A stretch of DNA of 64,000 nt. Source: Bacteroidota bacterium (GTDB lineage: Bacteria > Bacteroidota > Bacteroidia > UKL13-3). The position numbers and the translations under genes are program-made. The stretch lies in assembly GCA_027487835.1 (NCBI GenBank), contig JAIYCU010000013.1, forward strand, positions 1-64,000, in the 5' to 3' direction. This document shows, piece by piece, positions 38,501-47,773 of this stretch (positions are counted from its first letter, which is position 1; each line of letters begins with the position of its first letter). The notes beneath the pieces are model-generated. The model saw nothing but the letters and a program-made list of their open reading frames with translations, searched no databases and was not told where the DNA came from.

Positions 38501-40825
38501 TTTTCAAATCCGGATAGTGCGGTAAGGGTAAGTTCTATAGACATGGCACCTTATGGTGGTTTAACAAGTGTTGCTGCCCAAAACGGAATATTAGCAGTAG
38601 CTTCTCCAAATGCTAACCCACAATTAAATGGTTCAGTTGTATTTTTTAATACCAACGGTACTTTCATTAAGCAGGTAACAGTAGGTGCATTGCCAGATAT
38701 GATTACGTTTACACCAGATGGTAAAAAAGTATTAACAGGAGATGAAGGTCAGCCAAATGACCAATACACGGTTGACCCAGAAGGCTCGGTAAGTGTAATT
38801 GATATTTCTGGTGGTGTAGCCAATTTAACCCAAGCAAATGTTAAAACTTTATACTTTACCCGCTTCAATACAAATGAGGCAGCGCTTATTGCTTCAGGTG
38901 TGCGCAAAGCAAAAGCCACTAGCACTTTATCACAAGATTTAGAACCAGAGTACATTACTGTTTCAGAAGATAATTCTAAAGCTTGGGTAACCTTGCAAGA
39001 AAACAATTCAATGGCAGAAATAAGCTTAACTACCGATAGTATTCTTAGCATTTGGCCTTTAGGCACAAAGGACATGAATGCAGTTGGAAATGGCTTTGAC
39101 GCATCGGATAACAGCACAATTGTTCATTTATCTAATTGGCCAGTTAAAGCCTTTTACATGCCTGATGCCATTGCCAATTACAAAGTTGGAAACGACCAGT
39201 TTTTGGTAACTGCTAATGAAGGAGATGAAAAAGAATATGCAGGATTAAATGATAGAACAACCGTTGGAAATGTTTTAACAAGATTAGATTCAACAGTTTT
39301 CCCTCACGCAGCTTGGTTAAAGCAAACCTTTAACTTAGGCCGTTTCCGCATTACAAATTTAAATGGGGATACCGACAAAGACGGCGATTATGATGAATTA
39401 TATACCGTTGGGGCTCGTTCGTTTAGTATTTTTAATGCCACCACCAAACAATTGGTTTACGATAGCAAAGGTGATTTTGAATTAATTACCTCGCAACATC
39501 CAAAAAGCAAAACAATCTTTAATGCCAACCATGAAGACAATGCCTTTAAAGGAAGAAGTCATTCTAAAGGACCAGAACCTGAAGCTATCACTATTGGCAA
39601 TATCTGGGGCAAGCAATATGCCTTTATAGGTTTAGAACGTGTAGGAGGTGTAATGGTGTATGACATTACCAACCCACAAGCAACCGTATTTGTTGATTAT
39701 AACAATACCAGAAACTTAAGTGCTTATGGCGGCGATAATGGACCAGAAATTACCTTGTACATAGCGCCAGAGAATAGTCCTAATGGAAAACCGTATGTGT
39801 TGGTGTCTAATGAAATTAGCGGAACTGTAACTGTTTTTGAAGTGAAGAATAATAGAACGCCTTCCGCTGTTAGCTTTAACCAAACCACTAGTATTGCAAA
39901 TGAAAATGCTGGAACTGTAAGTGTAAGATTAAACATTTCACCAAAAGCACAAACCAATGGCAAAGTGATTTTGAAAAGGGTGAATGGCGCCAATACCAAC
40001 GCGACAGATTATACCACAAACCCTGCTTTTGTGAATGATAGCTTAAGCTTTAATATCAACCAAAATGATTCGGTTCTAAGTTTTAACCTTAACATTTTAG
40101 AAGATGTTTTGGATGAAAACAATGAAACCATAACGTTTCAAGTGCTTACAGTTACTAATGGATTAAGCATTGCCACGCCAAGTACTTTGGTATTTACCAT
40201 TCTTGATAATGACACTACACTTCCAAGCAATTTTGTGAATTTTGCGCAAGCAAGCCAAACGGCTAAGGAAGATGCAGGTAGCATTAATGTTAAACTCAAC
40301 TTGACTTACGGCCTCAATGGAAACGGACAAATTGTGTTAAAAGCCAATAAAGGAATTGCTTTAACCAATGCCGACTTTACCACTACACCAGCTTTAACAG
40401 CAAATGATTCTCTTGTGTTAAACCTAAACAATGGCGCTACAGAAGCTTCTTTCAATATTGTTATTGTAAATGATACAGTGGTTGAAAATGATGAAACCCT
40501 TAGCTTTAGCTTGGTGAGAACTTCACCTAATATTACCATTGGTGCTGCCACTCAGTATGCCTTAACAATTTCAGATAATGATACCTTATCAAATAGTGTA
40601 AATGAAACTATTGGAAAAGCTAATTTGATCACTGTTTATCCAAATCCAAATAATATTGGAATGGTATATTTCAATAAAACAGTTGATGTTGAAGTGCTAG
40701 ATATGCAAGGAAAAAGTTTAGCAAGTGCTGTTAAAGTAAGCGAGCTGAATATTTCACAATTTGCAAAAGGAGTTTATCTTCTTAGAATAGAAGGAAGCCT
40801 TACCCGTAAATTGATTATTGAATAA
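35504..40825 (+). CDS. Giant T9SS-secreted choice-of-anchor-I protein with Calx-beta domains
   Basis: A 1773-residue protein with signal peptide ending REGMSQ. Two copies of a ~200-residue jelly-roll module open the protein (LLHYWHFNNFVGIPAATNPD at about residue 24, and VLHYWHFNNFVSGLTTAVNP at about 225). Then come an Ig-like domain (TLDVTPPTVAFNPSNG), a lamin-tail-like segment (FTAGDLLPLAYRTN...PDEIALLTFVNI), a Calx-beta domain (VKEDTGSVNIRLNLNN), and a ~500-residue beta-propeller of the choice-of-anchor-I type (IELVHKYSFDPNPAGSTTEV...PEAITIGNIWGKQYAFIGLER). Two more Calx-beta domains (ENAGTVSVRLNIS, EDAGSINVKLNLT) precede a T9SS sorting domain (VYPNPNNIGMVYFNKTVDVE...FAKGVYLLRIEGSLTRKLII). 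It should be surface exposed and probably calcium-stabilised. A phosphatase or nuclease role is possible but unproven. Confidence 0.87.
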   Translation: MRQFSRLLPLFFILLGREGMSQTLLHYWHFNNFVGIPAATNPDNLVPYRADFSLMDTSVVKTIYKKLPGTSNAFTSFWDGSTTGDTTNLRLGQTAGQYLRLRNPSDSMQLQFFIPSTGYQNITFKYTIQRSSAANGATVNRFQYSIDSGATWISTGLSIDTFATSATWTTTPVTVSINNPAANNNPRLAFRILFQGIQNTGTGGNNRIDNVSIEGNPFVVPQQVVLHYWHFNNFVSGLTTAVNPNTIAPYRADTSRIDTNTARVAFRTLAGTSPLYATYWDNVTGDTSASVAGYPAGLGLRPRNPTDSMQLLWYIPSTGFFSPEIRFACQRSSASNGAAVLRFAYSLDSGATWMSSGLSQDTFATSATWTSTPTIRITNPLAENNSRLVFRIIFGAPGTSGTSGNIRFDNFSVRANTSPSAGGPTLDVTPPTVAFNPSNGATLIARNTKPTLTFNENVRLTNNLALDSINVDTIVELRLNNAAGSLIPFNAQLSANSRMITIFPDTLLGFGTTYYVALKGNRVKDSSNNVQSNTLAASFTIETIQTIFTAGDLLPLAYRTNAIATPDEIALLTFVNILPGTRINFTDAKYTSNIPAQCTGGFTWTAPASGVPAGATLIISTDNGTANVGSITGATFGLSSSGDQVIIYTGSNTSPSYVTALSSIAWATANISCTGSLSLIPAGLNNTNSFNLSQVNAYYNGTQTGSIAQLKAAILDTTNWIGAAGSTAPQVWPTYTFFGPPTVRSARVVNATTLEIAYSSNMDSTSAVALANYTGIAGINNITISNNGLLADTVRITYNTAFIGGSTNTLTISNVKDDLNRSIFTPFVYTFTYNTSIAFDRAFISVKEDTGSVNIRLNLNNPSACSIRLNLKSAPWTNADSTNDFTFASQTLTFTGSSNSIQNIALPVNNDVIKEQDEYLVIEMQVISGASIVGSNLITVFIRDNDNLAPVETKEIELVHKYSFDPNPAGSTTEVITFDAASKRLFTSSAIQNRVDIIDFSNPDSAVRVSSIDMAPYGGLTSVAAQNGILAVASPNANPQLNGSVVFFNTNGTFIKQVTVGALPDMITFTPDGKKVLTGDEGQPNDQYTVDPEGSVSVIDISGGVANLTQANVKTLYFTRFNTNEAALIASGVRKAKATSTLSQDLEPEYITVSEDNSKAWVTLQENNSMAEISLTTDSILSIWPLGTKDMNAVGNGFDASDNSTIVHLSNWPVKAFYMPDAIANYKVGNDQFLVTANEGDEKEYAGLNDRTTVGNVLTRLDSTVFPHAAWLKQTFNLGRFRITNLNGDTDKDGDYDELYTVGARSFSIFNATTKQLVYDSKGDFELITSQHPKSKTIFNANHEDNAFKGRSHSKGPEPEAITIGNIWGKQYAFIGLERVGGVMVYDITNPQATVFVDYNNTRNLSAYGGDNGPEITLYIAPENSPNGKPYVLVSNEISGTVTVFEVKNNRTPSAVSFNQTTSIANENAGTVSVRLNISPKAQTNGKVILKRVNGANTNATDYTTNPAFVNDSLSFNINQNDSVLSFNLNILEDVLDENNETITFQVLTVTNGLSIATPSTLVFTILDNDTTLPSNFVNFAQASQTAKEDAGSINVKLNLTYGLNGNGQIVLKANKGIALTNADFTTTPALTANDSLVLNLNNGATEASFNIVIVNDTVVENDETLSFSLVRTSPNITIGAATQYALTISDNDTLSNSVNETIGKANLITVYPNPNNIGMVYFNKTVDVEVLDMQGKSLASAVKVSELNISQFAKGVYLLRIEGSLTRKLIIE

Positions 40826-40849
40826 ACAACTAATTTTAGATTGTCTTTT

Positions 40850-40888
40850 AAAAAAGTTGCCGTTAGTATTAACGGCAACTTTTTTTTT
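40850..40888. terminator. Bidirectional terminator between convergent genes
   Basis: GTTGCCGTTA (40856-40865) pairs perfectly with TAACGGCAAC (40870-40879) around GTAT, with an A run before and a T run after. It serves both the 35504-40825 gene and the cytochrome c gene at 40895. Confidence 0.92.
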
Positions 40889-40894
40889 ACTTGA

Positions 40895-41242
40895 CTAAGG
40901 CAATCTATAAGACAAAAAAGTCATGATGCTTTGAAAGCTTTCATCATCTAAGCCTTGCGCAACCGCATGATTTTCCTTATCTGACCTTATAAAGGCTGCA
41001 TTGTAATTATGCAATTGGATGTTTGTAAAGTTTGGGGCATCCGTATTTCCGGGTCCAAATATGCCATGACATGAGGCACAATACTTCTTGTATAGTACTT
41101 CGCCGCGCGTAAATTCCTTTTTAATATACGTTTGGTACTCTTCTGAAGAACCAGCTAATGATTTTATTTTGGAGCTTGGTTGTGCGGCGCAGGCAACAAT
41201 AAAAACTGCAAAAATTAAATAAACGTATTTTCCTTTCATCAA
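40895..41242 (-). CDS. Small c-type cytochrome lipoprotein
   Basis: A 115-residue protein. The N terminus MMKGKYVYLIFAVFIVACAAQ is a lipoprotein signal with the lipobox IVAC. The mature part is a single cytochrome c domain with one heme-binding CASCH (YKKYCASCHGIFGPGNTDAPNF) and a distal Met candidate in SIMTFLSYRLP. It should transfer electrons at the outer face of a membrane. Its ATG overlaps the stop of the upstream di-heme peroxidase by 4 bp (41239-41242), so the two are translationally coupled and this protein is the natural electron donor of the peroxidase. Confidence 0.92.
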   Translation of the reverse strand: MMKGKYVYLIFAVFIVACAAQPSSKIKSLAGSSEEYQTYIKKEFTRGEVLYKKYCASCHGIFGPGNTDAPNFTNIQLHNYNAAFIRSDKENHAVAQGLDDESFQSIMTFLSYRLP

Positions 41243-43140
41243 TATTCACCTCCTGGCTTGCGCGAATTTAATACCTTCTTAGAAGATATTGGCAAACTAG
41301 CAGGAATGGGGTCAATGCTTATTTCCTCATCCAATGATTTCATAAAGGCGATGATAGCAACAAGCTCTTCCTTTGAAAGACCTATGGAATCTGAACTTAG
41401 CGTTTGATTAGGGACAAGTAACCCATGGCCCACTCCTCCTCCATTGTTGTAAAACGCCATTACCTGATTTAGATCCTTAAAAACCCCATTGTGCATATAG
41501 GGTGCCGTTTTAGAAATATTGCGCAAAGTAGGGGTTCTAAAGGCATGTAAACTTTGTGGAGATGCATAGATGGCATACCTCCCAGAATCTGCGCTGATAG
41601 ACGTGTACAAAGTATCTGCGGGTGTTCCTAAAACTTCAAATTCACTATTGGTATAAGGAGGCTTTACCCCATTAAAAATTGGCAAGAAATGGCAAGTAGC
41701 ACATTGAGACTTCGACATAAATAAATTAAAGCCCTTCACCACCAAAGCATCTTCGGCAAGCTTTTGGTTCATCATGTTATCAAAGCTAGAAACCGCCTTA
41801 TTATGTTTGCTATAATACAAAGTGATGGCAGCGGCCACATGCTGAAATCCAGGTTTGGGGTAAGCTGGGGTTTGCTTAGCGGCAAAGGCAAGTTCTTTTT
41901 TATAGTCACTTACACTTTGTAGGTATTTTAAAATCATCTCCTTATCGCCATTCATTTCTAGTGGGTTGGCGCTTACCTCTTCAACTTGCTTTTGTAAAGA
42001 GATTATGTGCCCATCCATCATGGCCAAATGATTGTAAGAAACATTGAGTAAGCTGGGTGCATTTCTGGGTAAAACCCCATTAAAATTAAACTGCAATGCA
42101 GTAGCTACCGTATTATCTGTAAATGCCATGGCAGGCGAATGACAAGAAGCGCAAGAACGCTTTAGATTTCCACTCAAAATTGGGTCAAAAAATAAACGCT
42201 CTCCAAGCGCCGTTAAGCGATTAAGTGTAGCAGTGTCACGTACGGGTTGAAATACACCTTTTGGTGACAGCCCATTATACAAGTTTTTAGAAAAAATACT
42301 GGTTGCCTCAAGGTTCAGTGAATAATCCTGAAGGTTTTTGCTAATCAATTTATACATCCTAATCTGCTCTTGTTGCAAGGCAAATAGCGGATTGACAAAA
42401 TCTTTAATCCAAACAAAGCTATTAAAATCCTCGTAGTCTTTTTGCAAAGCCACATATTGAATGGCCTTTTGGTATAGCGATAAATACTGCGGTGTAAAAC
42501 CTTGTTGCGGGAATTGATTGTTGAACACTACATAATAGGCTTGTTGTCTTAATAAGGTTTGCAACAACTCTGGCAGGATGAAGGATGTGTTAGGGTTTTC
42601 AAACCCTGTGGTGTAAATGGAGGCTAGGTTCAACAAAAACAAACGATTGCTAAAATGGCCAACCCATGGTTTTGATTGGGTTAACACAAATGAATCACTT
42701 TTAAAATTGGTAATTCCTTTTAAGGCTAATTGTAGGTACTCGGCTAATTTTTGCTGGCTTGCTTGGTCTTCTAACAATTCTATTTGCATTAAAGTTAAGC
42801 CCCCACCGATTCTTTTATAAGGGGGTTCCCATTTTTCAAAAACCTCTGTTTCCCATTCCACAGGCAGGGGTCCATTAAGCAGTTTATAAGATATTGGATC
42901 CAAGTACCTAAGCATTGGGTCTATGGCTTTTAGTTTCATTCGGGCTGAACCTAATTGCGCCTCGTTTAATTGGTTTGAAGCTAAGGATTGGTTTAATTGT
43001 AGCAATTCATTTTCAAGCTCCAAAACCCTTGTTTGGTATAGGTCTTGAAGCGCATTTTTACCATCATTTACCAAGGTAAACGCCATGGCACCAAAGGCGA
43101 AAAAACAAATGAAAAATAGATAAGTTTTTGGAATTCTCAT
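41239..43140 (-). CDS. Di-heme cytochrome c peroxidase family protein with N-terminal extension
   Basis: A 633-residue protein started at the ATG at 43140 (MRIPKTYLFFICFFAFGAMA signal). A start 10 codons upstream is open, but it would place the N terminus inside the neighbouring gene's terminator. About 290 residues of helical, non-heme sequence (imelysin-like in composition; family not recognised) precede a MauG/CcpA-type domain. That domain has two heme sites, CASCH (about residue 330) and CATCH (about 480), plus GERLFFDPILSGNLKRSC and FRTPTLRNISKTAPYMHNG, the conserved family signatures. Members reduce H2O2 or oxidise protein substrates. It is co-transcribed with the small cytochrome (4-bp overlap). 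The long N-terminal domain is a feature of a Bacteroidota subfamily and may bind the substrate. Confidence 0.88.
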   Translation of the reverse strand: MRIPKTYLFFICFFAFGAMAFTLVNDGKNALQDLYQTRVLELENELLQLNQSLASNQLNEAQLGSARMKLKAIDPMLRYLDPISYKLLNGPLPVEWETEVFEKWEPPYKRIGGGLTLMQIELLEDQASQQKLAEYLQLALKGITNFKSDSFVLTQSKPWVGHFSNRLFLLNLASIYTTGFENPNTSFILPELLQTLLRQQAYYVVFNNQFPQQGFTPQYLSLYQKAIQYVALQKDYEDFNSFVWIKDFVNPLFALQQEQIRMYKLISKNLQDYSLNLEATSIFSKNLYNGLSPKGVFQPVRDTATLNRLTALGERLFFDPILSGNLKRSCASCHSPAMAFTDNTVATALQFNFNGVLPRNAPSLLNVSYNHLAMMDGHIISLQKQVEEVSANPLEMNGDKEMILKYLQSVSDYKKELAFAAKQTPAYPKPGFQHVAAAITLYYSKHNKAVSSFDNMMNQKLAEDALVVKGFNLFMSKSQCATCHFLPIFNGVKPPYTNSEFEVLGTPADTLYTSISADSGRYAIYASPQSLHAFRTPTLRNISKTAPYMHNGVFKDLNQVMAFYNNGGGVGHGLLVPNQTLSSDSIGLSKEELVAIIAFMKSLDEEISIDPIPASLPISSKKVLNSRKPGGEY

Positions 43141-43144
43141 AAAA

Positions 43145-43175
43145 CAAAAAAGCCTCGTGGGATATCCCACGAGGC
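43145..43175 (-). terminator. Terminator after the triplicated-domain giant gene
   Basis: A perfect 24-bp palindrome: GCCTCGTGGGAT (43152-43163) with ATCCCACGAGGC (43164-43175). On the minus strand it is followed by TTTTTTGTTTT. It lies 18 bp after the stop codon of the 43193-47620 gene. It also argues for the downstream start at 43140 for the peroxidase. Confidence 0.92.
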
Positions 43176-43192
43176 CTAATTAGGCTTAATTA

Positions 43193-46100
43193 TTAACGGT
43201 TAATTTTCATCAATCTCTCAACCACAGTTTGATTTTTAGTATCAGTAATTTTTACAAAATAAGTACCTTCTGAAAGGTTACTTAAATCAAATGAACTTTT
43301 ATTACCTGCTGGTTTAACCAACTGCGTAAGTTCTTTTCCATTGATATCATAAATTACTATGCTAATTTCTAAATCAGATTCAAAAACCAATTGCGCTGCA
43401 AATGGATTAGGATATACTTTTAATCCCTCAATGGCAGAAATTTCATTTATACCAACCGCAGAAAGTGTTACCAATAAAGTTGCAGTATCACCTACACATG
43501 CATTGGCATCAGTTTGTTGTACCTTAACCGAACCCGCTACTCCAGTAGCCGCCCACTGCACGCCAATGGCATTTGTAGTAGAACCTGAAGTTTGTGTTCC
43601 ATTGTTAATCCACCATTGGTAAGTAGATCCAGCAGTGCTGGTAACTGAATAACTTTGGGTGCTATTATTTTGAGCTGTGGCAGGTCCAGTAACTGTAATT
43701 GCGGCAGGCTTTGCATAAACCGACATGTTTTTTGAAACAGAATCCACACATCCATTAATATTACTTGAAGCCACTAAGCTTACTTTATAATTACCAGCAG
43801 TAGCATAAGTAGCCTGACCATTCTGTGTGCTGGCGCTGCTGCCATTTCCATAATTCCAATTGTATGCACTTGCATTTACTGAAGTGTTGTTAAAGTTGAA
43901 TGAATTATTGTTGATACACTGAGTTGAATCATTCACTGTATAAGCAGCAGTTGGACCTTTAGCAAAGGTTGGGTCTAAGGCAATTACAATGGTAGTTGCT
44001 TTGTTAAATACTACATTGTTACCCGCAGCATCCTTTTGAACTGTAGTATTAGATGGTGAAGGACCTTGAATAGACAAGAACATGAATTTTTCATCCGGTG
44101 TAAGGGTCATACCTGTTGGCTCTGACTCCTTAGGCGTAGTCATGAAAATTTCAAGCTTTGGATTTGCTTGCGTATGACCCGCTTTTACTAACCAAATATG
44201 GTCGCGACTACCATCTTGCAATACGTATAAGTTACCTCTGCTATCAAAAGTTAGGTTGTCATTACCACCACCCCAATCTTCAGAAACAATACCTTCTGCT
44301 GTGGTGATACGGTAAGATTTGCCACCTACATAGGTTTCAAATTCACTAACCGTGCTGCCATTGTCTTTAAATCTATAGGTTCTGTTATTTCCTTTAGCAG
44401 TAAAATAAATTTTATTATCAACTGGATTGATTTCAACATCTTCTACGCCACTGAATGGTGTTGCTCCAAGTGATGCAGCAATGCCTCTTGTAGTATTTCT
44501 TTCTGTTTGCGTTGTGTTAGGAACTTGCACCCATACACCCACAGTTGAACGTGGTTCGAAGTTTTGCAAGGTGCTATCTAATTTTAACACATAAATAGTA
44601 CCAGAAGATAAATCCATTTTGTTGTTAGCCACAAACTTGTAAACATTACCGCTACCAGCATCTTCGCCATAATAAGAAGTTAAACTATCATTTTTAAAGC
44701 AAACATTTTCATGCGACATGCGTCCCATAGCCCAAAGCTTTTGCGCTTTACCATTGGCTTGTTGCTTAATCTTTTTAGTTCTAGGATCAATTTCTACCAT
44801 CCATCCTAAATCGTTGTACCCATCGCTATTTGCATCACTAACTGTATAAGTCTCTTCGCAAGTTACTGAAGTTTCCCAAGGAGTAATACCACCAGAACAA
44901 TTGGCAGCCGTTAATACTACGTCTGTAAAGTCGATGGCTCTAGAACTATCAACTACCCAAATACCTAATTTACAATCGAAACGTAAATCTAATAAAGATA
45001 CTGAACCAGGGCCCGTTTCATGGTTAATGGCTAACCAACCTGATAAGCTGCTTCCTCTGTTTGGAATGTATCCAGTAAAGTCATTTGAACCTAAAGCCAC
45101 ACCAGAACCTATTGTATAAGGTTGACCTTGTTCGAATATTTTTTGGAAGGCATGTACCGATGGGAAACCAACTGAATCTACTTTTTCGATTGGTAAAATT
45201 GAACCAAAGCAGCTAATGTATGAATCGTTAGGTCCATTGCAACCCAATGCTGGTGCATTTGCACGCATAGTTCTGTTCACGATTTCGATGTCAAAACTCA
45301 TGTCGTTTGCATTTGAACCATTGTGAAGTTCTATAGCAATTACATTCTTACCATTTCTAAAAGCAGTTTTAGGAATATCAAATGAATATTTAACCATTTC
45401 TTTCATTCCTTCTACATTGGCAGTTGCCAAAGTATTGCTATCTACGTTAGTAGCTGGCAAGTTTCTTCTTAATACTTCTATCCCATTTACAAAAACCAAA
45501 GCTCCGTCATCACAAGTTAGGTTTAATTCTAAAGTATCTGCTAAGCTTGAAACATTGTTTATATTGATCACTTTTCTAAACCAAGCGGTTGTTAGGTTTG
45601 TATCTGTCTTTGTGGCAACAAATGCATCGCCATATCCCAATGGAGCAGCACCACTTTTCCAAGTGGAATCTACATTTAAGGTATCTTTCCAAAGGTTAGA
45701 TGGCTTCATTTTTTTATCCCAGAAATACCAAGCTTGTTTGTTAGCCACAGGGAAATTAGTAACTGCTAATGGGGTAAAATTACCACCACCGCCGCCGCCA
45801 CCGCTCGTAGTTCCACCTAGGTAGTTAATCACTAGCATAGGCGCTTTTGGGGCATCCCCATCAAATGATTCTACCTCACGTGTTCCTGTACCTTTTATAT
45901 AAAATGCCATGGCATTTCCTGGTGCCCAACCTCCTCTGTTTACGGTGTTTTGAACCAACTTGGTAAGGTCTGCAGTTCTTTGATCTACACCTGCTGTTCC
46001 TACCACATTCCAACCTGTTCCACCAACAGCCCAATAAACTGAATCCATTGATTTGCTTCTATTGCTTAAAAAGAATTTTGCAGTATCAAACGGACTTGCA

Positions 46101-47620
46101 TTATCGCTTGGTTCTGTTCTGATAACTACATTACAAGGATCTGAATTCTTGCTGGTAGCATCTACCGTAAATTGAATGTATGCACTTTGAATTTGTGCAC
46201 CATTAGGAATTTGTAAACCTGTAAATCTTAATCCCACTAATTGAGGATCTACCGTGGTGCTTTCCCAACCAAATTCTAAGTCAGAGCTATTATAATCTAT
46301 ATCTCCTAATCCTTTAGTTTGCGTAGGTGGACCCGCAATCCATTCTTCTAAGTCATCAAACATGGCGTCTATGCGCTTGCTCACTGCTGTTACTGGAATA
46401 TATTCAATTACCAATTGTGCAGCTTTAGGTGCATCTCCATCAAAAGATTCTACTTCTCTTGTTCCCGTTCCATTTAAAAAGAAGGCCATGGCATTTCCAC
46501 TGTTCCAACCATTGCGGTTAACTATTTGTTGAACCAAATTAGCCAAGTTTGGCGTGCGTTGATCAACACCAGCAGAACCAACGGTTGTCCAACCAGTACC
46601 TCCTACTGCCCAATACACAGAATCTGTTGATTTTGCTCTATTGGTTAAATGAAACGCATTACTATCAAAAGTACTTGGATTATCAGAAGGTTGGTAACGA
46701 ATTACCACATTACAAGGATCTGAATTTTTTGAAGTTGCATCCACAGTAAATTGGATATATGCATTTTTAATCACAGAACCTTTAGGGATGTTAATGCTTT
46801 GAAACCTTAAGCCTACCAATTGAGGATCTGTTGTGGTGCTTTCCCATCCAAATTCTAGGTCAGAACTATTCCAGTCAATGCCACCCACTGTTTTAGTTTG
46901 GGTTGGCGGACCTGCAATCCATTCTTCAATATCATCAAAGGCTGCACTAACCCTAGTAGAAAATACCACCGGTTGAATGTATTCTATTACCAATTGAGGC
47001 GCTTTTGGTGCATCTCCATCAAATGATTCTACCTCTCTTGTACCTGTTCCACTAAGGAAAAATGCCATGGCGTTTCCGCTGCTCCAACCATTACGGTTAA
47101 CCAATTGTTGAACCAAAGAAGCCAAGTTTGGCGTGCGTTGGTCTACTCCCGCAGAACCTACTACGTTCCATCCTGTGCCACCCACAGCCCAATAAACTGA
47201 ATCAGTTGATTTGGTTCTGTTGGTTAAATGAAAGGCATTGCTATCAAAAACGATTGGATTATCGCTCGGTTCAACACGAATTGAAACATTACATGGATCT
47301 GAATTTTTTGAAGTTGCATCTACTGTAAACTGAATGTAAGCTTTGGTAATAATGGCTCCTTTTGGAATGGTAATATTAGTAAAGCGTAATCCAACCAATT
47401 GTGGATCTACGGTAGTACTTTCCCATCCAAATTCTAAGTCAGAGCTATTCCAATCTATGGCTCCTACTTGTTTAGTTTGTGTAGGTGGACCAGCAACCCA
47501 CTCTTCCATGTCGTTGAAGGCCGAGTTAATTCTGGTTGAGAAAACTGTTTGTGCATTGGTCTCTAAATTTAATCCAACTAAAACAGCAAACATTAATAAA
47601 AGTAAAAATCCTTTTTTCAT
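43193..47620 (-). CDS. Giant T9SS-secreted PhoX-like (DUF839) protein with three tandem N-terminal domains
   Basis: A 1475-residue protein from the ATG at 47620 (MKKGFLLLLMFAVLVGLNLETNAQ signal); the frame is open 25 codons upstream but lacks coding character. Three almost identical ~190-residue beta domains follow (each with WIAGPPTQTK, DLEFGWESTT, LVGLRF, AYIQFTVDATSKNSDPCNV, VYWAVGGTGW, GTGTREVESFDGDAPKA), then a Gly-rich linker (SGGGGGGGN) and a beta-sandwich. A ~430-residue PhoX/DUF839-type propeller comes next (LAINHETGPGSVSLLDLRFD...GRMSHENVCFKND...EDVEINPVDNKIYFT), then a PKD-like domain and a T9SS sorting domain (LKVYPNPFAAQLVFESDLEI...LSEGTYFVKITDTKNQT). PhoX proteins are Ca/Fe-dependent alkaline phosphatases. 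Whether all metal ligands are kept here I cannot confirm. It is probably surface exposed. Confidence 0.87.
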   Translation of the reverse strand: MKKGFLLLLMFAVLVGLNLETNAQTVFSTRINSAFNDMEEWVAGPPTQTKQVGAIDWNSSDLEFGWESTTVDPQLVGLRFTNITIPKGAIITKAYIQFTVDATSKNSDPCNVSIRVEPSDNPIVFDSNAFHLTNRTKSTDSVYWAVGGTGWNVVGSAGVDQRTPNLASLVQQLVNRNGWSSGNAMAFFLSGTGTREVESFDGDAPKAPQLVIEYIQPVVFSTRVSAAFDDIEEWIAGPPTQTKTVGGIDWNSSDLEFGWESTTTDPQLVGLRFQSINIPKGSVIKNAYIQFTVDATSKNSDPCNVVIRYQPSDNPSTFDSNAFHLTNRAKSTDSVYWAVGGTGWTTVGSAGVDQRTPNLANLVQQIVNRNGWNSGNAMAFFLNGTGTREVESFDGDAPKAAQLVIEYIPVTAVSKRIDAMFDDLEEWIAGPPTQTKGLGDIDYNSSDLEFGWESTTVDPQLVGLRFTGLQIPNGAQIQSAYIQFTVDATSKNSDPCNVVIRTEPSDNASPFDTAKFFLSNRSKSMDSVYWAVGGTGWNVVGTAGVDQRTADLTKLVQNTVNRGGWAPGNAMAFYIKGTGTREVESFDGDAPKAPMLVINYLGGTTSGGGGGGGNFTPLAVTNFPVANKQAWYFWDKKMKPSNLWKDTLNVDSTWKSGAAPLGYGDAFVATKTDTNLTTAWFRKVININNVSSLADTLELNLTCDDGALVFVNGIEVLRRNLPATNVDSNTLATANVEGMKEMVKYSFDIPKTAFRNGKNVIAIELHNGSNANDMSFDIEIVNRTMRANAPALGCNGPNDSYISCFGSILPIEKVDSVGFPSVHAFQKIFEQGQPYTIGSGVALGSNDFTGYIPNRGSSLSGWLAINHETGPGSVSLLDLRFDCKLGIWVVDSSRAIDFTDVVLTAANCSGGITPWETSVTCEETYTVSDANSDGYNDLGWMVEIDPRTKKIKQQANGKAQKLWAMGRMSHENVCFKNDSLTSYYGEDAGSGNVYKFVANNKMDLSSGTIYVLKLDSTLQNFEPRSTVGVWVQVPNTTQTERNTTRGIAASLGATPFSGVEDVEINPVDNKIYFTAKGNNRTYRFKDNGSTVSEFETYVGGKSYRITTAEGIVSEDWGGGNDNLTFDSRGNLYVLQDGSRDHIWLVKAGHTQANPKLEIFMTTPKESEPTGMTLTPDEKFMFLSIQGPSPSNTTVQKDAAGNNVVFNKATTIVIALDPTFAKGPTAAYTVNDSTQCINNNSFNFNNTSVNASAYNWNYGNGSSASTQNGQATYATAGNYKVSLVASSNINGCVDSVSKNMSVYAKPAAITVTGPATAQNNSTQSYSVTSTAGSTYQWWINNGTQTSGSTTNAIGVQWAATGVAGSVKVQQTDANACVGDTATLLVTLSAVGINEISAIEGLKVYPNPFAAQLVFESDLEISIVIYDINGKELTQLVKPAGNKSSFDLSNLSEGTYFVKITDTKNQTVVERLMKINR

Positions 47621-47736
47621 AATTTTTGGTTTGATACAAAGAAACCTATGAATATTTCCCTCAAGGTAAATCAAACAATAAATTAACATTACCAAATCTT
47701 CTCTTAATTATAACCTAAAAATTAACTACATATTAA

Positions 47737-47766
47737 TTGAACGGCTAGCATTTTTAAATACCTTTG
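47737..47766 (+). promoter_or_regulatory. Candidate Bacteroidota promoter of mnmE
   Basis: A -7 element TACCTTTG (TAnnTTTG) is at 47759-47766 with TTG at 47737-47739, spacing 19 bp, the usual distance. The predicted transcript start falls almost on the mnmE start codon at 47774, so the message may be leaderless or the real promoter lies elsewhere. Confidence 0.4.
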
Positions 47767-47773
47767 AAGCACT

